Shown here piece after piece: positions 8,772 to 17,467 of a stretch of DNA of 41,483 bases; positions within the stretch are counted from its first letter, which is position 1, and every line of letters begins with the position of its first letter. The notes beneath the pieces were generated by a model. It was not told the DNA's origin. It saw only the letters and a program-made list of their open reading frames with translations, and did not search any database. Source of the DNA: CAZMCT01 sp964564785 (lineage in GTDB: Bacteria > Planctomycetota > Phycisphaerae > UBA1845 > Fen-1342); assembly GCA_964564785.1 (NCBI GenBank), contig CAZMCT010000019.1, positions 1-41,483 of the forward strand. The letters are read 5' to 3'. Both the position numbers and the translations under genes were made by a program.

Positions 8772-9719
8772 ATGAGCGAGCTGCTGAAGCCCATTCTTGA
8801 GTACGCGGCCCGCCGCGAGGCGGAGCAACGCCTCACGTGGCAGCACCGGCCGGGCGTGCGCATCGACCTGCACTGCCATTCCACGTTCTCCAATGAGCAG
8901 CTCCGCTGGCTGCCGGGGCTCGTGTACCACCCCCTCTCAACGCCCGAGGAGGTTTACGACCTGGCGAAGGCCCGCGGCATGGATTTCGTCACGCTCACCG
9001 ACCATGACACGATCTCCGGCTGTCTCGACCTGCTCGAGCGCCGCGGGCCGCTGCCCGATTTCATCGTCGGTGAAGAGGTCTCGGTACGCTTTCCCGAGGA
9101 CGGCACCGTCGTGCACGTCAACGTCTTCGACCACGACGAGGCCCAGCACCGCGAAATCCAGCGTCTGCGTCAGAACATCTATGAGCTGGTCGCCTACCTG
9201 CGCGAGATCGACAAGCTCTACGTGCTCAACCACATGACCTGGACCGAACAGCACCGCGTCCTCACCAGTTGGCAGATCGAGGCGGTGCTCGAACTCTTCG
9301 ACGTGTTCGAGGGTCTCAACGGTGCCCGCAGCTATGCCCACAACGCCTTCACCTGGCACGCCACCCGTGGCCGTGACAAGGTCCTTGTGGCCGGCAGCGA
9401 TTCGCATACCCACCGCGTCGGCACGACCTATACGCTGACCGAGGGCACCACGCCGGCTGCGGCTCTCGCGAGCATCCGGGCCGGCGAGGCGGCCTGTTGT
9501 GGGGCGTTCGGCACGCCCGAGAAGCTCCGCGAGGACGTCTGGACGGTGCTGCAAAAGAATATCGAGTGGCGGCTCGCTGAGGCCAGCGGTTACTGGGAGC
9601 GATTCGCCTGCCGCATGCTCGAGTACGTCGGCAAGCGGCTGCACCCCCTCGTCTGCCTGGGTTACGGCAAGCGGCAGGACATGCTGATCCGCGGCTTCGT
9701 CGAGGCCCTCCCGACCTGA
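8772..9719 (+). CDS. PHP-domain metal-dependent phosphoesterase
   Basis: 315 aa. PHP motif I is DLHCHSTFS (His34, His36). Motif II is TDHDT (Asp77, His78, Asp79). Further likely metal ligands are Glu101 in GEEVS, His115 in VVHVNVFDHD, the LNHMTW His and a late GSDSH. PHP proteins bind a trinuclear metal centre and hydrolyse phosphate esters such as histidinol-phosphate, 3',5'-bisnucleotides or DNA 3' ends. The closest architecture here is the stand-alone TrpH-like group, but the substrate is not determinable. It follows ileS by 127 bases on the same strand, with its own possible promoter. There is no signal peptide, so it is cytoplasmic. Confidence 0.88.
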   Translation: MSELLKPILEYAARREAEQRLTWQHRPGVRIDLHCHSTFSNEQLRWLPGLVYHPLSTPEEVYDLAKARGMDFVTLTDHDTISGCLDLLERRGPLPDFIVGEEVSVRFPEDGTVVHVNVFDHDEAQHREIQRLRQNIYELVAYLREIDKLYVLNHMTWTEQHRVLTSWQIEAVLELFDVFEGLNGARSYAHNAFTWHATRGRDKVLVAGSDSHTHRVGTTYTLTEGTTPAAALASIRAGEAACCGAFGTPEKLREDVWTVLQKNIEWRLAEASGYWERFACRMLEYVGKRLHPLVCLGYGKRQDMLIRGFVEALPT

Positions 9720-9922
9720 TCCCGTCTTTTGCGAAGAACCGATGAAAGCTGGGCCCTCCCGGCCGTGATCCGTCGGGCGGGCTTGACCGCCGCAGCGGGT
9801 CCACAGATCGAACAAGCCCCGATGCCCAGTAGCAATCTGGTGTTCGATCGCCGCCGGGAGGTCCTCGCAATGAGGGCAGCGCTGCCCGCGACTCGAATCC
9901 CACCCCCCTGGCTGCGCTTGTC

Positions 9923-9950
9923 CTCTCTGCTCTCTGCTCTTCTCTGCGGC
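9923..9950 (+). repeat. Short 7-bp-period array
   Basis: CTCTCTG, CTCTCTG, CTCTTCT and CTGCGGC lie head to tail in the convergent PHP/STAS spacer (9720-9975). The rest of this 256-base spacer holds no gene that I can support. Confidence 0.5.
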
Positions 9951-9975
9951 AAAGCAGCGACAGCGGGACAGCCGC

Positions 9976-10314
9976 TCACGTCCCGAGCTGGAGCGCGGCC
10001 AGTCCGCTCGGCACGTCGTCCACGAAGTCGAAGATGCGGTCCAGCCCTGTCACCAGAAAAACCCCCCAGACCTGCGTCGAAACGGCCGCCAGCTTCAGCT
10101 TGCGTTGGTTCGTCAACGTGACCAGCTTCCGCAGTTTCAGTAGCTGCGCGATGTTAGACGAGTTGAGGTACGTCACCCCCCCCAGGTTCAGCAGGACGTC
10201 CTGACGCGTGTCGCGGCTGCACTGATCCAGGATCGCCGCCAGGTCGTCCGTGAACTGCGGGTCGTCCCCGAGCTCACCCAGAATCACGCTCTCCGACCAT
10301 TGTTGAACCGCCAT
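9976..10314 (-). CDS. STAS-domain protein (anti-sigma-factor antagonist type)
   Basis: 112 aa from ATG 10314 (MAVQQWSESVILGEL); the frame remains open upstream but only this part is conserved. The STAS core is recognisable: an early beta strand, then LLNLGGVTYLNSSNIAQLLK. This corresponds to the phosphoacceptor loop usually written FIDSSGLG, with Asn in place of the common Asp and two Ser retained (NSSN). STAS antagonists bind anti-sigma kinases and are reset by PPM/SpoIIE phosphatases. No RsbW-type kinase is visible in the window, so the partner is unknown; the FHA/PPM-like protein at 146-1756 is a possible relation. No strong ribosome-binding site is seen. Confidence 0.8.
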   Translation of the reverse strand: MAVQQWSESVILGELGDDPQFTDDLAAILDQCSRDTRQDVLLNLGGVTYLNSSNIAQLLKLRKLVTLTNQRKLKLAAVSTQVWGVFLVTGLDRIFDFVDDVPSGLAALQLGT

Positions 10315-10492
10315 GTTCTGCCCCGGCCGCAAGCACCGCGTCGTAACTGAACCGTCCCTGTGGCCCGGCAACATACGGCCGTCAGCGCGGGGCGTCAACG
10401 GGGGTGCGGGCGCAGGGCCCAGGGCGGCGAATCCGGACGGGGGGTAGCCGGGGCGCCGCGGCAGTGCCCCCCCGCCGGGCAGCCCGCAGAGC

Positions 10493-10522
10493 CCTGCGGC
10501 CCGAGACCGGGCCCCCCGCAGG
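10493..10522. other. GC-rich hairpin between HNH and STAS genes
   Basis: CCTGC then GGCCCG (10493-10503) can pair with CGGGCC and GCAGG (10508-10522), leaving a CCCC bulge and a 4-nt loop. It lies 60-90 bases downstream of the HNH stop. There is no T-run, so a rho-independent terminator is not shown; it may still act as an RNA 3' stabiliser. The rest of 10315-10580 is GC-rich without a supported gene. Confidence 0.35.
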
Positions 10523-10580
10523 CACTCCTCGTCCGCGGCCAAACTCCGAGGCCTTGCGTGTCGGGAAAACGGACGGCGGC

Positions 10581-11210
10581 TTACTTCAGCTCGACGTTCC
10601 AGTACGCGTAATCCAAGAATTGCTTCCAGCTCGCGTATTTCGAGTCCGAGAGCTTGATGGTCAGCACCGGCGAACGCCTTGGACGCGTCGGCCGGCTGAT
10701 CAGCCGCATGTTGGCCTGCTCCGGCGTGCGGCCGCCCTTGCGGACGTTGCAATGGATGCAGGCACAAACGATGTTATCCCAGGTGTTCTCGCCGCCCTGC
10801 GAGCGCGGGACGACGTGATCGAGGCTCAACTCGTTCGTGGCGTAGCGCTTGCCGCAGTACTGGCAGCGGTTCTGATCGCGGGCGAAGAGGTTGCGGCGGT
10901 TCAGCTTCACTCCGCTGCTGGGGATCTTGTCGTACCCCAACAGGCGGATGATCTTCGGCACCGCGATCTGGAAGCGCACGGTGCGGATCCAGTCGTGTTT
11001 TTCCGGCTCGAACCGCTGCTTGAACTGGCTCACCTCGATCCAGTCGTCGAAGTCGTACGCCAGGTACTGGCCGTCATCGACCGAAACGACTTCGGCCAGT
11101 TCGCGGTATAGCAGCGTCAGCGCCCGGCGCGCATTCACCACCCGCACCGCCATGTACAGGCGATTGAGCAGCAACACGTTGGCCGTCAGCCCCGTCTGGG
11201 CGCTCAGCAT
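10581..11210 (-). CDS. HNH endonuclease family protein
   Basis: 209 aa. The C-terminal half carries a zinc-stabilised HNH fold: Cys116-x2-Cys119 (NRCQYCG), LDHVVPRSQGG with Asp131-His132, Asn146, and CIHCN with Cys151-x2-Cys154-Asn155. This bba-metal motif cuts DNA. The N-terminal about 110 residues have no obvious domain and may bind DNA or a partner. This form (LDHV.P.S.GG with about 200 aa) is common as a stand-alone chromosomal gene in planctomycetes and cyanobacteria, where its role is unclear. There is no methylase or phage gene nearby, so a restriction function is not supported. It is divergent from the TPR gene at 11379. Confidence 0.9.
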   Translation of the reverse strand: MLSAQTGLTANVLLLNRLYMAVRVVNARRALTLLYRELAEVVSVDDGQYLAYDFDDWIEVSQFKQRFEPEKHDWIRTVRFQIAVPKIIRLLGYDKIPSSGVKLNRRNLFARDQNRCQYCGKRYATNELSLDHVVPRSQGGENTWDNIVCACIHCNVRKGGRTPEQANMRLISRPTRPRRSPVLTIKLSDSKYASWKQFLDYAYWNVELK

Positions 11211-11378
11211 CGCGAACCTCAGGTCTATAGCTTGAGGTTTGGCTCCTTCCAGTGGCCAATTGTAGGGGTTCTAGCGCATGGCAGCAAGATTAATCTCTCG
11301 TTAGTTCGATCGCAATGCCACCTGCTCGCTCGAGAAGCCGCGCTTGCGGCTCAACCTCGCGCGTGCGATAAACCCTTT

Positions 11379-13961
11379 ATGGCCGTCGGTGCCGCCACCA
11401 CCTCCGCGAGCTCGCCGGAGCCCGCTCGCCGGCCGCCTGTTCACCCCGCCGCCTGGTCGGCCGCGCTCGCCGTCCTCGCGCTGATCATCTTCACGGCCGG
11501 CGTCGCCGGCGTTGACGCCCCTTGGGTACTGGGAGACGAGCTCGACCGCATCGGAGCGCACCTGCTCGTCGATCCGCCGCCCGGCCTCGGTCACTCCCCC
11601 GAACCCTGGGCGCGGCTCGCTGCGGCGTTTGCCCAACCGCACGGCGGCATGTACGAGCCCCTCGTCGTGACGAGCTGGGTGCTGCAACACGCCCTCGGAG
11701 CGGCGTCTGTCACAGCCGTTCGAACCCTCGATCTGCTGCTCCACGCCACGGTGGCCGTTCTGCTCGCCACGCTGCTGCGCCCCGTGCTTCGGGCAAACCT
11801 GGGACTAGGGCTCGCCGCCGCCGCACTTGCGTGGGCGCTCGCGCTCCTCTGGGCCGCGCACCCGTTGTTCGCGTGGACGTGGGCCGCCGGCGCCGGTCGT
11901 GGCCACCTGATGACCGCCATCGCCCTGCTGCTGACGTGGCGCTGGCACGCTTCCGCCTTGCGGCCCGGCCGCGCGGCGTGGTTTCTCGCAGCGCTGGCCG
12001 CACTTCTCGTCGCGCAGCTCAGCCGGCCCGTCCCCGGCTGGCTCGGCGTCGTACTGTTGCTGGAGGCCGCGGTTATCGGATGCACGCGAGTGTTCCTTCA
12101 GACGCGGATTTACATCATCGCGTGCGTTTGCCTGGCGGCCGCACTCGCGCTGGCCTGGTCCCCGGTGCAAACCGAGTTGCCCGGCCACGTGCCCGTGGCG
12201 TCACCCGACTCAACTCTGCCGCAGGCGCTGGCGACCATCCCCCCAAGCTTCGCGGCCCTGCTCGGACTCGTCTCTTTGCCGCCATACTACCGCCCGATCC
12301 CTGCCGAGCTGCGAAGCCCTCACATCTGGCTTGGCCTCGCGCTCGGCCTCGCGAGCCTCGCGCTCGCGGCATACTGCTGGCGCCGCCGCCGGCACCCCCT
12401 TGTGACCTGCGGCCTGGCCTGGTTCTGGCTGCTCCTGATCCCCGAGCTGATCCACGCCCGCGGTACGCCGCTCGACCTCGCGCGGCGGCTCTATCTCCCC
12501 AGCCTGGGCCTGGTGCTCGCGCTGGCGGCCGGGTTCGCCGCGGTGCTGCGCGCCGCCGCAGGACGCCCGCGCATCCACGCGGGCGTCGCTGTCGCTGTCG
12601 CGGCCGCGGCGTTCGTCACGCTCGCCGCCGGTTACCCCACGATCGCCGTCGCCCGCTCCGCGCTCGCCCGCGCCCGGCGCACGCTTGCCGCGTACCCCAC
12701 GGACCCGCGCGTGCTCGAGTCCGCTGCCGCCGCTTGCGAGTACGCGGCCGGCACGCCGCCGGCGGCGGGCGATGCCGCGTTCATCCCGGCCGGCGTCCCG
12801 CGCTGCGCGCACCTCCGCAACGAGGCACTCGATCTGCTGCAACGTGCGGCCGCAGCCGTCTTGGCAGCCGCCCACCCTGACACCAACACGCGGGGCCGCG
12901 CGCACATTCGCCTGGCGGCCGGCTTCGCGCGTGCCGGCCGGCCGGAGGATGCGGTCGCCCAGGCCGAGCAGGCGGTTGAGCTGCTGCCTGAAGACTTCGA
13001 CGCCTGGCGGGTCATGGCCGGCGCCCTACAGGCGGCCGGGCGGGCAGCCGATGCGGCACGCGCGTACACGGAGTGCGAACGGCGTCTGCCCGCGGATCCC
13101 GCCGTGCGGGCCGCGCACTTCGCCGCGTTCGGCACGCTGCTGATGTTCGAGCTCGATCGCGACGACGACGCCTGTCGCCGGTTTCAGCAGGCGTTGGAGA
13201 CTACGGAACCGCCCCTCGCGGCCCGCATCGGGATCGCGGCGTGCCATATCCGCTACGGCGATGGGGCAACCGGTTTCCAGATCGTCAGCGCCGCCCTCGA
13301 CGCCGACCCCGGCAACGTCCAGGGCGGCTTGGTCCTGGCCGAGTATCATCTCCGCAGCCACCACTGGGATCAGGCCCGGGCAGTATACGAAGCCATCCTC
13401 CGTGATGACCCCGTGAACTACGCGGCCCTCCGGGGGTTCCAGGAGGTCGCGCTCCAGACCGGCCGCAGTCGCGACGCGATCATCGCCTGGGCCGACGCCG
13501 CCGCGCGCCAGCCCCAGCGCCGCGAGTTCCAATCCTTCCACGTCTGGTCCCTGGCCCTCGCCAACGACCCGCTGACCGAGGCGGCCGCCCGCGACGTGCT
13601 CGCGCGCGACCCGGACAATCCGCTCGCCTGCATGGCGCTGATGCTCATGGCCGCGCGCGTCGACCAACCCGACCAGGCCATCGAGTGGATCCGCCACGCC
13701 GCCGCCGGCCGCCCCATCCCCAAAGGACGCGAGTTCGACCGCGCCGCGGCCATCGTTCAATTGCTGCTCGGTCGGGGGTCATTGCCGGCCTCGGCTGCGC
13801 TGGTGCATGCGGCGCTGTACATCGAGTCGAGCCCCGAGTTGCACGACCACGCCGCGCGGATGTTGGCCGACTTCCGCGCTGCCCATCCCGATTCGCCCTG
13901 GAACGCGCTCGCGGCCGAGCTGCAACGGCGGATCGGGTCAGTCGATGCGGATGCGCGCTAG
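11379..13961 (+). CDS. GT-C-like membrane protein with C-terminal TPR domain (TMTC-like)
   Basis: 860 aa if it starts at ATG 11379. The frame is open to 11232, but the upstream part has low similarity to membrane proteins and no ATG. About eleven hydrophobic helices fill residues 30-440. After the first helix comes VLGDELDRIG, an acidic pair placed like the GT-C catalytic motif. The later RRLYLPSLGLVLALAAG resembles the ERYLYLPS signature of TMTC O-mannosyltransferase-like proteins. Residues from about 480 to the end are alpha-helical tetratricopeptide repeats (for example AHIRLAAGFARAGRPEDAVA), probably facing the periplasm. The likely role is polyprenyl-phosphate-dependent glycosylation or a scaffold; the substrate is unknown. 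No clear Shine-Dalgarno is seen. Confidence 0.75.
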   Translation: MAVGAATTSASSPEPARRPPVHPAAWSAALAVLALIIFTAGVAGVDAPWVLGDELDRIGAHLLVDPPPGLGHSPEPWARLAAAFAQPHGGMYEPLVVTSWVLQHALGAASVTAVRTLDLLLHATVAVLLATLLRPVLRANLGLGLAAAALAWALALLWAAHPLFAWTWAAGAGRGHLMTAIALLLTWRWHASALRPGRAAWFLAALAALLVAQLSRPVPGWLGVVLLLEAAVIGCTRVFLQTRIYIIACVCLAAALALAWSPVQTELPGHVPVASPDSTLPQALATIPPSFAALLGLVSLPPYYRPIPAELRSPHIWLGLALGLASLALAAYCWRRRRHPLVTCGLAWFWLLLIPELIHARGTPLDLARRLYLPSLGLVLALAAGFAAVLRAAAGRPRIHAGVAVAVAAAAFVTLAAGYPTIAVARSALARARRTLAAYPTDPRVLESAAAACEYAAGTPPAAGDAAFIPAGVPRCAHLRNEALDLLQRAAAAVLAAAHPDTNTRGRAHIRLAAGFARAGRPEDAVAQAEQAVELLPEDFDAWRVMAGALQAAGRAADAARAYTECERRLPADPAVRAAHFAAFGTLLMFELDRDDDACRRFQQALETTEPPLAARIGIAACHIRYGDGATGFQIVSAALDADPGNVQGGLVLAEYHLRSHHWDQARAVYEAILRDDPVNYAALRGFQEVALQTGRSRDAIIAWADAAARQPQRREFQSFHVWSLALANDPLTEAAARDVLARDPDNPLACMALMLMAARVDQPDQAIEWIRHAAAGRPIPKGREFDRAAAIVQLLLGRGSLPASAALVHAALYIESSPELHDHAARMLADFRAAHPDSPWNALAAELQRRIGSVDADAR

Positions 13962-13998
13962 GTTCCGCCCTAACAGCGCCTAACAATACCAATTGGGG

Positions 13999-14100
13999 GA
14001 CCGACCTCCGGTCGGTCAGTTGACAGGCCAGAGGCCTATCCCCCAGGAGTGACAGGCCAGAGGCCTGTCATGGAGGGTTTTAGAGCCGCTCTGAGCGGCT
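13999..14100. repeat. Cluster of four short palindromes with 3-nt loops
   Basis: Within 102 bases lie four palindromes: GACCGACC-TCC-GGTCGGTC (13999-14017), TGACAGGCC-AGA-GGCCTATC (14021-14038, imperfect), TGACAGGCC-AGA-GGCCTGTCA (14050-14070) and AGCCGCT-CTG-AGCGGCT (14084-14100). All share a 3-nt centre. The 347-base gap 13962-14308 holds no other supported feature. They may act as terminators for the upstream gene, but no T-run follows. Confidence 0.75.
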
Positions 14101-14308
14101 GCCAGCCGGATTCCGGTAAACCTCTGCGGACTCGCAAGATGCGTCGAGCGGTGATTTGCTGTCTGCTGGACTATTCTTCGCCGCGGCGGCTCCAAACCCG
14201 GCCACTTCTTGTAATGGCACGCCACCGGCGACCGGTCTTAGTGTACGAACAGGTCGTACACGGGTCTGTCATTGCAGCTTGGAAACCGCTCTGGAAGGAG
14301 AGGCTTGG

Positions 14309-14509
14309 ATGACGGTGCCGCAGGTATCCCGCCGCCGCTGGCTGCTGGGTGGCGGCGTCCTCGCCGTGGCCGGCAGTCTCGGACTGGCGGCGTTCCCGCT
14401 GTCGAACCGGGCGGGCTACGTCAGCGACGCGGTGTTCGTGCTGGCCGTATTCGGCCTGGCGCTGCTCGCGGCAGCCGGCGTGATGATCACGGTGTTCAAT
14501 CTGAGATAG
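14309..14509 (+). CDS. Small membrane protein, unknown function
   Basis: 66 aa starting MTVPQVSRRRWLLGGG at ATG 14309, with AAGGAG 8-9 bases upstream, which decides the start; the frame is open to 14156. Two hydrophobic segments (about 14-30 and 39-62) are separated by LSNRAGYVSD, giving a helical hairpin in the membrane. The RRRWLLGGG start resembles a twin-arginine leader, but with no cargo following it is more likely just the positive-inside flank. I do not recognise a family. It stands alone between two repeat clusters. Confidence 0.6.
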   Translation: MTVPQVSRRRWLLGGGVLAVAGSLGLAAFPLSNRAGYVSDAVFVLAVFGLALLAAAGVMITVFNLR

Positions 14510-14552
14510 CGGACGGGGGCGCGGCCGTGGCGGGGGATCGCGACAGCCCCCG

Positions 14553-14693
14553 TGTCATTCCGAACCGAGCGCAGCGCAGGGAGGAATCTGGCGGCGGATG
14601 GCGGAAGGCGCGATATCCCGGCGCGGATGCAACGGATTCGCGTGCGAGGCCAGATTCCTCGCCGGTCGCCACGCCGACCTGCTCGGAATGACA
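14553..14693. repeat. TGTCATTCC...GGAATGACA dispersed inverted-repeat element, copy 1
   Basis: The outer ends TGTCATTCCGA (14553) and TCGGAATGACA (ending 14693) are inverted. Inner GGAGGAATCTGG and CCAGATTCCTCG are inverted again. The 141-base element fills the convergent spacer between the small membrane protein and the transglutaminase gene. Related copies are at 21622-21815 and, degraded, at 18882-18944. This kind of repeat is known from many GC-rich genomes. Confidence 0.8.
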
Positions 14694-14733
14694 GCAAGCG
14701 CACGCTTGTGCGGCGCTGCATCGGCCGGTTTCC

Positions 14734-16389
14734 TCAGCGGTTCTCTGCGGCCCGCAGTGTTTCTGCGGTTCCCGCAGTCGCGGGGAGCGGCTGCCAGAGC
14801 CCGAAGTTGTCCTCCTCGACCTTGCAGTAGCCGCTCGCCTTCCAGTTCGCGTTCATGTTGTAGCCCCACTCCAGCAGCTCGGACGCCCCTCCGCTCTGCG
14901 TCGTGATCAGGAATCGGTTGGCCAGCTCGCCGAACCCGCGGGCCTGGTCGGCCGGGCTTTTCGCGTCGCCCCGGTTCGCATCCACCGGGATCCAGCCGTA
15001 GTTCGGCAGGTACACCTCGGCCCAGCGGTGGAATGCCTCGTCGATACTGGCGTCATCGCCACGCACGACGATGCTGCCCACGTAACGCGCCGGAACCCCC
15101 GCCGCCCGGCACAGCGCGATCAGCGCAAACGTGTATTCCGAGCACGACCCCTTCCCACGCTTCAGCACCGCCTCGGGCACGTCCCACCCGCCCGCCATCT
15201 CGTACTCCAGCGCCGCAATCACGTGGTTGTACAGCTTGCGCACAATCCAGTACGGGTTCTGCTCGTCGCCGACGACCTTCCGCACCGTCTCACGCAGGTA
15301 CGGACTGTCGAGCCGGTAGCGCGTATCGTCGGCCGTGTACACCGCGCGGATGTCGGCCGGGATGTCGGCCAGCGTCCCGCACCGCCGCGGGTCGATCAGC
15401 CAGCGAATCGCCGAGACCTGCGCATCGATCCGGTAGCTCAGCGTCAAGCGCGTGCCGGCCGCGACCGCCGGCAGCTCGTACACCACGCACCGCTGGCCCC
15501 ACCGGTCGGTCGCGCTCCGCGTGGGCGGTCGGGCGAACACCGGTTCGGACAGCAGCTCCTGCCCCGGGCGGTTCTCGGGCAGCGCCAGCGCCACGGACAA
15601 CTCGCGGACCTCTCCCGGGCCGTAGTTGTAGAGCGCCCACAGGTATTCGATCTGCGCCGTTCGCGTGTCGCTCAGTCGGTACGCGGGCGATGCGCCGTCG
15701 ATTTGGAGCGCGTACAGCTTCCGCGTCTGAAAATCGACGTTCCACAGCCGCCCGTTGTCCCACGCCAGCCCGGCCGCGTAGGGCCCGGGCGCGGCCACGA
15801 TGCTCAGCACCATGCCGCTGGCCGGGTCCACGCGGTAGAGCTCGTTCTTGACGCGATCGGCGACCCACAGGTACGCGCCGTCCCAGGTCAGCGGCCCGGA
15901 AGATTCGCTGGGTGCGGCGAACGAGTGCAGGATCGTCCCGTCCTCGGACATGACCTGGTAGATCTGGCCCGTCTTGCTCTCCATCAGGAACAGGGTGGGG
16001 CCGCTCCACGCCAGCCCGATGACCTTCGGCCCCGGCCCCTCGAACGAGTTTTCGATTGCCCCGCTGTCCGGGTCCGTCGCGTAGACCCAGCCGGTGTGGT
16101 CGTCCGAGACGAACAGTTTGCCGTTGCCCCACGCCAGCCCGTGCGGCTTGAGCGTCGGCGCCGCAATGACATGGGGCGCTGCCGCGTTGCCGCCGATGTC
16201 CAACCGCTGCACTTCCGCTTGCAACCAGTCCAGCACGTACAGGCAGGTGCCGTCACACGCCAGCCCGGTCGGGTACTTGCAGGGCGAATCCAGCGTGGCC
16301 ACGACCTCGCCGGGCGCGGCCGCGGGGGCCGGCCCGGCGGTGACCGACAGAATGATGGCCACGGCAAGACCTGAAGCGCAGCGTTTCAT
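14734..16389 (-). CDS. Secreted beta-propeller plus transglutaminase-like protein
   Basis: 551 aa from ATG 16389 (MKRCASGLAVAIILSVTAG...), with GGAGGAG 7 bases upstream. It has a signal peptide cleaved near APAAA. Residues 30-260 contain NHL/SMP-30-like repeats of the type GLAWGNGKLFVSDD, GLAWSGPTLFLMES and LTWDGAYLWVADR, giving a six-bladed propeller. Residues about 390-500 form a transglutaminase core with a full triad: Cys416 in GKGSCSEYT, His454 in FHRWAEVYL and Asp470 in PVDANRG. The protein is thus expected to be a periplasmic or outer-surface thiol hydrolase/transferase acting on protein amides. The extreme C-terminus (ETLRAAENR) is encoded by a CTGCGG/CCGCAG-rich repeat. A second transglutaminase-domain gene lies at 19019-21586. 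Confidence 0.87.
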   Translation of the reverse strand: MKRCASGLAVAIILSVTAGPAPAAAPGEVVATLDSPCKYPTGLACDGTCLYVLDWLQAEVQRLDIGGNAAAPHVIAAPTLKPHGLAWGNGKLFVSDDHTGWVYATDPDSGAIENSFEGPGPKVIGLAWSGPTLFLMESKTGQIYQVMSEDGTILHSFAAPSESSGPLTWDGAYLWVADRVKNELYRVDPASGMVLSIVAAPGPYAAGLAWDNGRLWNVDFQTRKLYALQIDGASPAYRLSDTRTAQIEYLWALYNYGPGEVRELSVALALPENRPGQELLSEPVFARPPTRSATDRWGQRCVVYELPAVAAGTRLTLSYRIDAQVSAIRWLIDPRRCGTLADIPADIRAVYTADDTRYRLDSPYLRETVRKVVGDEQNPYWIVRKLYNHVIAALEYEMAGGWDVPEAVLKRGKGSCSEYTFALIALCRAAGVPARYVGSIVVRGDDASIDEAFHRWAEVYLPNYGWIPVDANRGDAKSPADQARGFGELANRFLITTQSGGASELLEWGYNMNANWKASGYCKVEEDNFGLWQPLPATAGTAETLRAAENR

Positions 16390-16513
16390 CGGATCACTCC
16401 TCCTCTGGCGGCATGCGTGCGGGTCCGCGGGTGAATATCGTAGCGAAAGCCGCTGCGACGGGCACGCGCGCCATTCGCCGGCCGACGGGCGGCGCGCCGC
16501 GTGCAGAACGGCG

Positions 16514-16519
16514 TATAAT
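16514..16519 (+). promoter_or_regulatory. TATAAT, candidate -10 for yhhQ
   Basis: A perfect TATAAT preceded by CGGCG lies 74 bases before the ATG at 16594, in the divergent spacer 16390-16593. No -35 match is seen 16-18 bases upstream. Confidence 0.4.
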
Positions 16520-16593
16520 CCCGCACCGGGCTGCGGCACGGGCCGCGGCCGCCGTCATCGCCCACGCCGCGGGGCGGATGCCAGGACACGTGC

Positions 16594-17367
16594 ATGGCCC
16601 AGCTTTCCTCGAGCGCCGCCGCCCTTCGCGGTCCGCTTTCCGGTGGCGAGAATCCGCGCCATTACAAGTATTACGATTTGATCATGGCGGGCTTCGTCAC
16701 CGTCCTGCTGTGCTCGAATCTCATCGGCCCCGGTAAGGTCTGTCACTTTGAACTGGGAACGTGGTTCGGCGCCGCCCTCGGCCTCTCGTTCGGGGCCGGC
16801 AACCTCTTTTTCCCCATCAGCTATATCTTCGGCGACATCCTGACCGAGGTGTACGGCTACGCCCGCACCCGCAAGGTCATCTGGGCCGGCTTCGTCGGGC
16901 TCGCGTTTGCAGCCCTGATGGGCCTGGCCGTCGTGCATTTCCCGCCCGACCCGGCCGTGCCGCACAACCAGCAGATGCAGCCGGCCCTGGAAACCGTATT
17001 CGGCAGCACGTGGCGGATCGTCCTCGCGTCGATGCTCGGCTACTGGGCGGGCGACTTCGCCAACTCCTACGTCCTGGCCAAGATGAAGCTCCTCACGCGT
17101 GGCCGGTGGCTCTGGACGCGCACCATCGGTTCGACCCTCGTCGGCCAGGCCGTTGACAGCACGATCTTCTACCCGCTCGCGTTCTGGGGCATCTGGCCGC
17201 ATGAGACCATTGCCAAGGTGATCGCATTCAACTGCGTATTCAAGGTCGCCGTCGAAGCTGTGTTCACGCCCCTGACCTACCTGGTGGTCAATTGGCTCAA
17301 ACGCGTGGAGAACGAGGACTACTTCGACCACCAGACCAATTTCACGCCGTTTTCGCTTCAGGATTGA
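16594..17367 (+). CDS. yhhQ: Queuosine precursor transporter (VUT/DUF165 family)
   Basis: 257 aa with about six transmembrane helices. Family hallmarks are CSNLIGPGKV in the first helix, FPISYIFGDILTEVYGY with the conserved Asp/Glu pair, and GYWAGDFANSYVLAKMK with TIGSTLVGQAVDSTIFY in the second half. YhhQ proteins import preQ0/preQ1, precursors of the wobble base queuosine of GUN-anticodon tRNAs. A short hydrophilic N-terminal extension of about 25 residues precedes the first helix. A tRNA gene follows 100 bases downstream, though it has a CAU anticodon and is not a queuosine substrate. No preQ1 riboswitch fold is obvious in the leader. Confidence 0.93.
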   Translation: MAQLSSSAAALRGPLSGGENPRHYKYYDLIMAGFVTVLLCSNLIGPGKVCHFELGTWFGAALGLSFGAGNLFFPISYIFGDILTEVYGYARTRKVIWAGFVGLAFAALMGLAVVHFPPDPAVPHNQQMQPALETVFGSTWRIVLASMLGYWAGDFANSYVLAKMKLLTRGRWLWTRTIGSTLVGQAVDSTIFYPLAFWGIWPHETIAKVIAFNCVFKVAVEAVFTPLTYLVVNWLKRVENEDYFDHQTNFTPFSLQD

Positions 17368-17401
17368 CCGGCCGGCCCGGCCGCACCGAGACGCGCGGCG
17401 G

Positions 17402-17407
17402 TATAAT
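17402..17407 (+). promoter_or_regulatory. TATAAT, candidate -10 for the tRNA gene
   Basis: GGCGG-TATAAT-GCGG lies 60 bases before the tRNA 5' end. A TTGACC at 17364-17369 is 32 bases away, too far for a standard -35. Confidence 0.4.
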
Positions 17408-17467
17408 GCGGCCGGAGCGGCCGGGGTGCGGGCCATGGTCCGGCCCGCCCGCGGCCGGCGCCCGCCC

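Noticed and set aside
9760..9905. Possible tRNA-like segment with TTCGATC and a tRNA-translation-like antisense peptide
   Set aside because: I could not pair a T stem, acceptor stem or anticodon arm around it on either strand; at most an eroded remnant.
10360..10580. Rho-independent terminator after the HNH gene
   Set aside because: A strong hairpin exists at 10493-10522 but no T-run follows on either strand.
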